Assembly: GCA_026392145.1 (NCBI GenBank) | Contig: JAPLCS010000313.1 | Coordinates: forward strand, 1-8,928 | Length of the DNA: 8,928 nt | From: Fimbriimonadales bacterium | Lineage (GTDB): Bacteria; Armatimonadota; Fimbriimonadia; Fimbriimonadales; Fimbriimonadaceae | Direction of reading: 5' to 3' | Notes under the pieces: generated by a model | The model's database searches: none | The model's input: the letters and a program-made list of their open reading frames with translations, nothing else | Told to the model about the DNA's origin: nothing | Shown: positions 1-5,444 of the stretch, one piece after another | Position numbering within the stretch: position 1 is the first letter of the stretch | Layout of the letters: each line of letters starts with the position of its first letter | Made by a program: the position numbers and the translations under genes

Positions 1-23
1 ACCAGTGGTTCCGCAGGTTACTA

Positions 24-1121
24 ATGCCAAATACTAAAATTCAACAATTTGCCCAAATTCTCGCCGACTCAGGAGTAGATGCGTTTTTTGCGCAAACCCC
101 CGTGACCATGGGTTACCTGTCAGGATTTTTTGAAGATGGACACGAGCGGTTCCTCACCTTTGCCGTGCACCGGTCAGGAAAATCCAGACTCATCTGCCCC
201 GACCTCAGCCGAATCCAAGCCGAACGCCTCGGCATAGAAGACATCCGAAGTTGGCGCGATGGAGAGAACTACCTCGAACTCTTTGCCGAACTTGCCGATG
301 ACTGGGATCTAGATGCCGCTATCCTCGCCATGGATGACCACATGCCAAGCAAAATGCTCATCGAAATGCAAGATGTGCTCACCAGAGCACTTTTCAAACC
401 AGGTGGAATGATAGTTGCCGCACAAATGGGACGAAAAGATCAAGCAGAACTACAGCTAATGCACGCCGCTGGAACAATTGCAGACACGACCTATGACTTT
501 CTCCTCGGTGCAATAAAAGTAGGAATGTCCGAAGTCGAAGTACAGCACCTCATCGAAAACGAAATGCGGCGACAAGGTGGCGTCCCCGCCTTCTGTAGCG
601 TGTGCTATGGTCCCAATGCCGCCGAATCTCACCACCTCAATGATCAAACCGTGCTCCAGCCTAATACCCTCGTGCTCGTGGATTTCGGCTGCGCTTACCA
701 AGGCTATCACTGCGACATCACAAGAGTATTTGCTATCGGAAGTGCCACCGAGGCACAAAAGGACATCTATCGAGTAGTCTACGCCGCCCACGAAGCAGGA
801 CGTCAAACCGCCAAAGAAGGCGCCTTACCCTGCAATGTAGATGCCGCAACCCGCAAGGTCATCGCCGATGCTGGCTACGGTCCAAACTTTAATAACCGTA
901 CAGGGCACGGAATCGGCATGCTCGTCCATGAAGCTCCAAACATTTCCCCGGATAACTCGGTACCGCTCGAAGTCGGCAACTGCTTCAGCATCGAACCGGG
1001 CATCTATCTTGCCGGCAAGTTTGGTATCCGACTCGAAAACCTCTACGCATGCGAAAAAGATGGTTCAACGTGCTTCAATCAACCAATCGCCCCAGAATTG
1101 CTAGAACTACAAAACCGCTAG
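24..1121 (+). CDS. M24 family metallopeptidase (Xaa-Pro aminopeptidase/dipeptidase type)
   Basis: This 365-residue protein probably removes or cleaves N-terminal Xaa-Pro bonds in the cytoplasm using two divalent metal ions, aiding peptide turnover. Residues 1-130 fit the creatinase-like N-terminal domain, and 140-360 the pita-bread catalytic domain. All five metal ligands expected for the family are visible: D220 (VDFG), D231 (CDITR), H295 (TGHGIG), E324 (SIEPG) and E338 (RLEN). The accessory histidine region is GPNAAESHH at 197-204. Length matches the short bacterial prolidase-like members (about 350-370 aa). The ATG has only a weak AGG at 15-17 upstream. It overlaps a TAA as TAATG, which would allow coupling to an upstream gene, but the reading frame is also open to the window edge. 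It converges on fabG with a 38-bp gap. There is no signal peptide. The exact substrate (dipeptide or longer peptide) cannot be told from sequence. Confidence 0.93.
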   Translation: MPNTKIQQFAQILADSGVDAFFAQTPVTMGYLSGFFEDGHERFLTFAVHRSGKSRLICPDLSRIQAERLGIEDIRSWRDGENYLELFAELADDWDLDAAILAMDDHMPSKMLIEMQDVLTRALFKPGGMIVAAQMGRKDQAELQLMHAAGTIADTTYDFLLGAIKVGMSEVEVQHLIENEMRRQGGVPAFCSVCYGPNAAESHHLNDQTVLQPNTLVLVDFGCAYQGYHCDITRVFAIGSATEAQKDIYRVVYAAHEAGRQTAKEGALPCNVDAATRKVIADAGYGPNFNNRTGHGIGMLVHEAPNISPDNSVPLEVGNCFSIEPGIYLAGKFGIRLENLYACEKDGSTCFNQPIAPELLELQNR

Positions 1122-1159
1122 AACAGCGCTAGAAACTAAGTTAAGGCTCAAACAATTCC

Positions 1160-1891
1160 TTAAAGGAAGAGTCCGCCGTCAACTGTTAAGCATTGACCCG
1201 TAACATAAGCAGCATCCGCAGAAGCAAGGTAAAGCACTGCGGGTGCAATATCCTCAGGAGTACCAAGCCGACCAGCAGGCGCCTTCTCAATCACCCCAGC
1301 CTTAAACTCTTCAGGCAACGCTTCCGTCATATCGCTCTCAATAAAGCCAGGAGCAACGGCGTTGCAGGTAATTCCCCGCGACCCAACTTCCTTAGCTACC
1401 GACATCGTGAGTCCGACCAAACCAGCTTTCGCCGCTGCATAATTAGCCTGCCCCGCACCACCATGCAATCCGATTACACTGGTAATGTTCACAATCCGAC
1501 CATAGCGAGCCTTCATCATCGGCTTCATGAGTGCCTGAGTGCAAAGGTACGCACCCTTCAAATTCACATCCAAAACTCGATCCCAATCCTCTTCCTTCAT
1601 TCGTAGGATTAAAGTATCACGAGTAATTCCCGCATTGTTCACCAATACAGCAGGGGTTCCTAGTGTCGAAACAATCTCAGACATCGTCGATTCAACCGAC
1701 TCCAAACTGCTGATATCACAAGCAAACCCTTTCGCCCCATTTCCAAGCGCTTGTGCAGTGGCTTCAGCCCCCGCAATCGTGGTAGCAATACATGCCACAG
1801 TAGCCCCTTCCTGGGCAAAAGCAGCGGCAATATGCTTGCCAATCCCACGGCTCGCTCCGGTCACGACGACGACTTGGTCCTTAAATCGCAT
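1160..1891 (-). CDS. fabG: 3-oxoacyl-[acyl-carrier-protein] reductase, SDR family
   Basis: This is a classical short-chain dehydrogenase/reductase, 243 aa from the chosen ATG. It most likely performs the NADPH-dependent reduction of 3-oxoacyl-ACP in fatty acid elongation, in the cytosol. The dinucleotide motif TGASRGIG is at 11-18, NNAG at 85-88, and the catalytic tetrad is N110, S138, Y151 and K155. These are the same numbers as in E. coli FabG as I recall it, which supports the ATG at 1891. A TTG at 1915 would add eight residues (251 aa) but has no better ribosome site. The PGFIESDMT segment (181-189) and the C-terminal VTGQCLTVDGG are also FabG-like. It sits alone, away from other fab genes, convergent with the peptidase gene and divergent from the PEP-CTERM gene. 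A FabG paralogue, or an acetoacetyl-CoA reductase of PHA synthesis, is the main alternative. Confidence 0.92.
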   Translation of the reverse strand: MRFKDQVVVVTGASRGIGKHIAAAFAQEGATVACIATTIAGAEATAQALGNGAKGFACDISSLESVESTMSEIVSTLGTPAVLVNNAGITRDTLILRMKEEDWDRVLDVNLKGAYLCTQALMKPMMKARYGRIVNITSVIGLHGGAGQANYAAAKAGLVGLTMSVAKEVGSRGITCNAVAPGFIESDMTEALPEEFKAGVIEKAPAGRLGTPEDIAPAVLYLASADAAYVTGQCLTVDGGLFL

Positions 1892-1960
1892 ACCCACTAT
1901 GTTACCGGTACACAAAAACGGTCAGTAAAAAAAGTTCTCGGATTACACAAATCATCAGAG

Positions 1961-1977
1961 TTGGCACGAAATTTGCA
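1961..1977 (+). promoter_or_regulatory. Sigma-54 (-24/-12) promoter of the PEP-CTERM gene
   Basis: TTGGCACG, four bases, then TTGCA matches the full consensus YTGGCACG-N4-TTGCW. The invariant GG (1963-1964) and GC (1975-1976) are exactly 12 bp apart, as strict RpoN spacing requires. The predicted start of transcription is near 1988-1990, giving a leader of about 35 nt before the ATG at 2023. It lies in the divergent spacer upstream of a PEP-CTERM gene. PEP-CTERM genes are known to be under RpoN and PrsK/PrsR-type control in other bacteria. The activator binding site is not identifiable here. Confidence 0.82.
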
Positions 1978-2013
1978 TTCCTTTTGTTCAGAGCAATTTC
2001 AAATTGACTTGCT

Positions 2014-2017
2014 AGGA
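2014..2017 (+). promoter_or_regulatory. Ribosome binding site of the PEP-CTERM gene
   Basis: AGGA lies five bases before the ATG at 2023. This fixes the start, which is also the first residue of a well-formed signal peptide (MKKAILIV...). Several neighbouring genes lack so clear a site. Confidence 0.7.
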
Positions 2018-2022
2018 ATATC

Positions 2023-2655
2023 ATGAAAAAAGCAATTCTTATCGTCACCGCATCAATTGGCTTGGGTGCAATGGCTAATGCCCAAGCAACCAGCATGCAA
2101 TTCATCAGCATGGATCGAAGCGATGCCCTCACCGGCAGCATCACCGTCAGTGGCTCAACTAAGAGCGTGTACCTCGGTGCCATCAAGTTCAAGGAAGGCT
2201 CAAACTTCCTCACCACTTACTGCGTCGACCCACTCAACGCACTCAACGGGAGCAACAACCCCTATAACAAATCCATCCTCAATACAGGTGATGGAACAGG
2301 ACTCGGGTTGGCAGGCAAAATCTTGGCGGCAAACTTCACTTCCGCAAAGACCGCAAACGAACAAGCTGCACTCCAGCTTGCTATCTGGTCAGCGCTCGAA
2401 GACAACGGAACCAGCTTCAACGCATCAGGTACCAATTTCAAAGCCAATAACTTCAACAATACCGTTCTCGGACTGGCATCAACTTACTACACCAAGGGTT
2501 TCACAACCACCCCAACTGCTCAAGTGAACTTCTACAAGGCAGGCGGAGCCGGTGGACAAAGTCAAATCCAAGTCGTTCCAGAGCCAGCAACTATGGCCAT
2601 GCTCGGTCTCGGTGCCCTCGGCATGCTTCGACGACGTAAAGTCGCCAAGAAGTAA
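2023..2655 (+). CDS. PEP-CTERM sorting domain protein with thioester-like Cys/Gln signature
   Basis: This 210-aa exported protein is predicted to be processed by an exosortase and delivered to the surface or extracellular matrix. Residues 1-20 form a Sec signal peptide (KK, hydrophobic core, cleavage near ANA-QA). The C-terminus is a typical PEP-CTERM tail: VPEP at 185-188, a hydrophobic segment about 190-202 and the basic RRRK at 203-206. The mature region holds TTYCVDP (C67) and LQLAIW (Q118, W122) followed by D127. This layout resembles the Cys and Gln that form the internal thioester in surface thioester domains. It is also a recurring pattern in PEP-CTERM proteins, so a real bond is only inferred. 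The middle is rich in Asn, Thr, Ser and Gly, with no other recognised domain. It has its own sigma-54 promoter and a terminator, so it is probably monocistronic. No exosortase gene lies in the window. Confidence 0.9.
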   Translation: MKKAILIVTASIGLGAMANAQATSMQFISMDRSDALTGSITVSGSTKSVYLGAIKFKEGSNFLTTYCVDPLNALNGSNNPYNKSILNTGDGTGLGLAGKILAANFTSAKTANEQAALQLAIWSALEDNGTSFNASGTNFKANNFNNTVLGLASTYYTKGFTTTPTAQVNFYKAGGAGGQSQIQVVPEPATMAMLGLGALGMLRRRKVAKK

Positions 2656-2681
2656 TCAGTGCAGCGAAGTAATCAGTGCAG
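2649..2681 (+). repeat. 17-bp tandem duplication across the stop codon
   Basis: The 16-base unit GAAGTAATCAGTGCAG occurs at 2649-2664 and again, identical, at 2666-2681, with one C between (period 17). The first copy contains the last Lys codon and the TAA of the PEP-CTERM gene; the second is non-coding. The perfect identity points to a recent slippage or duplication event. Confidence 0.85.
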
Positions 2682-2685
2682 TATT

Positions 2686-2713
2686 ACTGGGAGCCTAAAC
2701 AACTCCCAGTTTT
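2686..2713 (+). terminator. Intrinsic terminator of the PEP-CTERM gene
   Basis: An 8-bp perfect stem (ACTGGGAG, 2686-2693, with CTCCCAGT, 2703-2710) encloses a 9-nt loop and is followed directly by a run of T (2710-2713). It begins 30 bases after the stop codon. The other strand has no T-run after the stem, so it appears to work only in the + direction. Confidence 0.7.
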
Positions 2714-2740
2714 CATACTAAGCTCACAATTTCAGCAAGC

Positions 2741-3328
2741 TCAAGCTCGGGCGAAGTCAGACTTCGTCCGATTCTTTTTTGGTGCCGAAACATTTTCAGC
2801 AATCCAAACCCTTGCTGCTTCCTGGTTGTGAAAATAAAAGCCGTACTTATCCAAGCAACTAGCCGCATTCTGCTGATATTCCTTCGCAAACTCGGCATCA
2901 CTCAGCAACAAGTCTCGAATCAGGTGCACCTGAAGCGCCTCCACATCATCCAAGAGACGCTGATTTCCATGCCGTGCCAAAATTCGGGCACACTCACCAT
3001 AGTAACCAAGCGCTCGATACGACATCGCCTGAAGATGAAAGTAACCTGGATCAAAAGGATTCAGCCGAATCAGTTCCTTACAAATCTCCAAAACTTTCGA
3101 ATACTTCTCAAGCTTCCAAAAAGACTTGGCTAGTAGCTCATAAGCTCCCAAATGGTCCCGATTCTCCGCCACAACTTCCTCAAGGAACCCAATCGCTTTC
3201 TCAGGATTTCCCCCTTTAATAAGGCTATCGGCACTTGTCATCAGTTCGGCATGACGGTGCCTTAATTGTTGGCTTGATGTGGACAACATGGTGACGTGAC
3301 GATGGTTTGCAACTCCTTTGCTTTTCAT
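2741..3328 (-). CDS. Small TPR-repeat protein
   Basis: This 195-aa protein has no signal peptide or membrane segment. Residues about 28-120 form three tetratricopeptide-type helical hairpins: 28-60 (NPEKAIGFLEEVVAEN), 61-94 (AYELLAKSFWKLEKYSKVL...LNPFDP) and 95-120 (YFHLQAMSYRALGYYGECARIL). It is therefore probably a protein-binding adaptor. The tail 121-195 is mostly helical and charged and ends in a basic, Lys/Arg-rich stretch (184-195). The N-terminal 25 residues are His/Ser-rich and probably disordered. The ATG is well supported by AAGGAG a few bases upstream. It is the last gene of the kinase-GAF-TPR run, 73 bp after the GAF protein gene, and converges on the PEP-CTERM gene. No partner or specific function can be named. 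Confidence 0.8.
   Translation of the reverse strand: MKSKGVANHRHVTMLSTSSQQLRHRHAELMTSADSLIKGGNPEKAIGFLEEVVAENRDHLGAYELLAKSFWKLEKYSKVLEICKELIRLNPFDPGYFHLQAMSYRALGYYGECARILARHGNQRLLDDVEALQVHLIRDLLLSDAEFAKEYQQNAASCLDKYGFYFHNQEAARVWIAENVSAPKKNRTKSDFARA
2748..2770. repeat. Near-perfect inverted repeat at the 3' end of the TPR gene
   Basis: Arms CGGGCGAAGTC and GACTTCGTCCG surround a single central base. Ten of eleven pairs match, and the odd one is a G-T. It lies over the last codons of the TPR gene (SDFARA). Neither strand has a T-run after it, so it is not a classic terminator. It may still fold in both transcripts or slow polymerase between the two convergent genes. Confidence 0.5.
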
Positions 3329-3335
3329 TCTCTAC

Positions 3336-3341
3336 TCCTTA
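3336..3341 (-). promoter_or_regulatory. Ribosome binding site of the TPR gene
   Basis: AAGGAG on the - strand lies seven bases before the ATG at 3328. It is the strongest Shine-Dalgarno site in the window and fixes this start. Confidence 0.65.
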
Positions 3342-3347
3342 GACAAC

Positions 3348-3376
3348 CTGATAAGGATAGCAATAAGGAGTGCCAA
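3348..3376 (-). promoter_or_regulatory. Candidate promoter of the TPR gene
   Basis: On the - strand TTGGCA (3376-3371), a 17-bp gap and TATCAG (3353-3348) resemble a sigma-70 promoter (5/6 and 4/6 matches). The same bases also read TTGGCAC...TTGCT, a sigma-54-like site, but with GG to GC 13 bp apart instead of 12. Either reading is weak, and the TPR gene may simply be read from the upstream kinase/GAF genes. Confidence 0.3.
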
Positions 3377-3401
3377 TGAGCCCTTGTAACAATTACTGGG
3401 T

Positions 3402-5381
3402 TTACGAAATTTGTGCAAAAATTGGCTCGAATGGCACGCTTTGTGCATTGCCACCCGAAGCTGCATTTTCCAATCCCTGACCCGCTGTCTGAGCATCAAT
3501 CGCCGCCACCTTAGCTCGCAATTGAATCGGGATTCTTGTCACCCCATCCTGAGTTCGCAAATTCTCACCCAAATTGCTCAAAGTAACATCATCAGCCCAT
3601 GCCGCCGCGGCCGCTCGGTCATAGCCGGGCATGTATACCAAAAAGATGCCATCAGGGTGCCGACAAATCAACGAACCCTTAGGAACCATCGGCCGAATCT
3701 TTAAGCCAAGAGAACGCATCGCGTATTTGATCGCAGGCTTACCAAATCGTGCTTCAAGCTCCTTCATCTGAGCAGGCATTAAGGTCACCAAAATGCCCTG
3801 TGTGCGACCAACCGCAACTGCAAACTGCTGAGGCGCCAACAATCCGTCAGACTCCTCACCACCAGAATGTTTGTCAAAAAGTCTCGTCAGTTCAGAGGCT
3901 GCCGCACGAAGCGTGTGAAGGATGTGACTATCCAAGCCAGCAATCCGATCGCTCGCCGCAACGATAAATCCCGTCCGACTTTCCTTCGGACCAATAGGAA
4001 TGAGAGCACAACTTCGAATCCGAGTGCGAATAAGCACCTCGCTGTTCACCATGTCACCCACCCGAGCATCGAGCAAAACAATCTCCTCGCTTCCACTGCT
4101 CGTCCATCCCTCAAAGCCGACTCCCATCTCGAAATTCATTTCGTCCATGAGGTCAAGGTTTCTGCCCTCTCGAGCAATCTGGCTCGCGCCATCCGCTTCA
4201 ACCTGATAAATCGAAAGGTGCTCAACCTGCAAATTTGACTGCAAATCCCGAGCCACCCTCTCAGCAATTTCTGAGTTTGATTTCGCTCCATCCGCGTTGG
4301 CCACCACTGCATAAAGGACCTCAGTCTCGACCAGCTTTCGCTCAAGCTGTTCCCGCTTTTGCTCCTCAACAATCATGTTGGCAATAATAGAAACACACGG
4401 CTGAATCGTTTCTGCCGCTTCAAAAACCGAATCCTTAGAGTGAGCCCCAAGCGTAATCACCGCCACTACTCGTCCCTCATGCTGCAAAACCACATTCGTA
4501 GTGGGCCGATCAGGCTCAAAAGTTCGACTGAGCTTGTCCGCCTGTTCCCGAATGGTCGCAACCGTCTGTCGAGCCACTATCGGCATCGACTCAGTCAACT
4601 GCATCTGATTAAGCTCACCCGCACCACCACGCACCACAAAGTGATCGCTCATGTTGGAAACCGTATAAATGACCGCCGACTGAGTCCCAGAAACTTCGCT
4701 AATTCGTTCGCAAAGCCTAAAGTAGAACGAGGAAGAGGCCCCATTTCGTGCGTCAGAAAGTTGTGCCGCCACCCGGTCTCGTCGACTTCGTCGATCAAGC
4801 TCACGATAAGCTTCTCGCAGCTGCCGATAGCTGTCCTTCATCTCGCCAAGTTGAGTTTCCATCAGAATCTGCTCGGCGGTCTGAACCAATGTTTTTGAAA
4901 ATTCGTCATCTTCTCCCTCTTCCTTCACTGAAGGCTGAAGCGGCTTCATCATGCACCCAACCAGCAAAAAAGCCAGCGCAACTCCAAAAATAGTGGTGCT
5001 AGGTGCCGCCCACTGAGTGGTGCTCATCTTCGCAATCAAAATGCCACCCGCCGCAATCGGAGCCATAAGCAAAGGGTTCGCTTGGTGTCTCGAATTAGCA
5101 ATCGTAAGGGGAATAAGGGCAAGTAATCCGTAAATTTCAAGCGCCGGAGCATTCTTAATGTTTGCCAAAATAACCGCAATAAGAATCGCATCTAGGCTCG
5201 CAATCAATCCGCTCACGGCAGGAACTCGGAGATTACGCTTGTCGAGTAGGTAGGCAAAAACAGCCAGTGAACATTCAAATCCCGCCACTTGGACGGCAGG
5301 AGTAAAAGCAGGAGTGCCAAGAGCACCAGCTATAAAAACTAACAAGCCTGACAAAATCAGACGAACAGATAGCTCTACCAT
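3402..5381 (-). CDS. Membrane GAF-domain sensor with degenerate GGDEF-like C-terminus
   Basis: This 659-aa protein has an N-terminal membrane region of about five or six helices (roughly 5-24, 33-46, 55-75, 82-96, 104-118, 129-145). An acidic linker and a predicted coiled coil (163-205) follow. Two GAF-like regions come next (about 215-340 and 365-500), joined by a helical linker. Residues 520-631 align by eye with a GGDEF domain. LMPAQMKELEARFGK stands where LDIDxFKxxNDxxGH would be, and R574-HPDGIF-LVYM stands where R-YGGDEF-AVLL would be. The catalytic motif, the metal-binding aspartates and the RxxD inhibitory site are all missing, so no diguanylate cyclase activity is expected. It is probably a membrane receptor that senses a ligand and signals by protein contact. 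It begins 63 bp after the kinase gene on the same strand, and its ATG has no clear Shine-Dalgarno site. The GAF calls are by pattern only. Confidence 0.8.
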   Translation of the reverse strand: MVELSVRLILSGLLVFIAGALGTPAFTPAVQVAGFECSLAVFAYLLDKRNLRVPAVSGLIASLDAILIAVILANIKNAPALEIYGLLALIPLTIANSRHQANPLLMAPIAAGGILIAKMSTTQWAAPSTTIFGVALAFLLVGCMMKPLQPSVKEEGEDDEFSKTLVQTAEQILMETQLGEMKDSYRQLREAYRELDRRSRRDRVAAQLSDARNGASSSFYFRLCERISEVSGTQSAVIYTVSNMSDHFVVRGGAGELNQMQLTESMPIVARQTVATIREQADKLSRTFEPDRPTTNVVLQHEGRVVAVITLGAHSKDSVFEAAETIQPCVSIIANMIVEEQKREQLERKLVETEVLYAVVANADGAKSNSEIAERVARDLQSNLQVEHLSIYQVEADGASQIAREGRNLDLMDEMNFEMGVGFEGWTSSGSEEIVLLDARVGDMVNSEVLIRTRIRSCALIPIGPKESRTGFIVAASDRIAGLDSHILHTLRAAASELTRLFDKHSGGEESDGLLAPQQFAVAVGRTQGILVTLMPAQMKELEARFGKPAIKYAMRSLGLKIRPMVPKGSLICRHPDGIFLVYMPGYDRAAAAAWADDVTLSNLGENLRTQDGVTRIPIQLRAKVAAIDAQTAGQGLENAASGGNAQSVPFEPIFAQIS

Positions 5382-5444
5382 TAAATTAGGTTTCGGTAGA
5401 TTTGCGAGGTTATGAAGGGGCGATTTACAGAATTAGAAGCAGAA

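Noticed and set aside
1..24. End of an upstream + strand gene (reading ...SAGY-stop, overlapping the peptidase ATG as TAATG)
   Set aside because: Only eight codons are visible and all three frames are open here, so a real gene end cannot be told from chance.
456..806. Open frame of 116 codons opposite the M24 peptidase gene
   Set aside because: It lies antisense within a clear gene, has no recognisable motif and no ribosome site.
1156..1168. Inverted repeat TTCCTT-A-AAGGAA between the convergent peptidase and fabG genes as a terminator
   Set aside because: The six-pair AT-rich stem has one central base, overlaps the fabG stop codon and has no T-run.
1941..1953. GATT-N5-AATC inverted repeat as an activator site for the sigma-54 promoter
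   Set aside because: The arms are only four bases long and lie just upstream of the -24 box, too close for a usual enhancer site.
4359..4898. Open frame of 179 codons on the + strand opposite the GAF sensor gene
   Set aside because: Arg/Asn/His-rich low-quality translation within a well-supported gene on the other strand.
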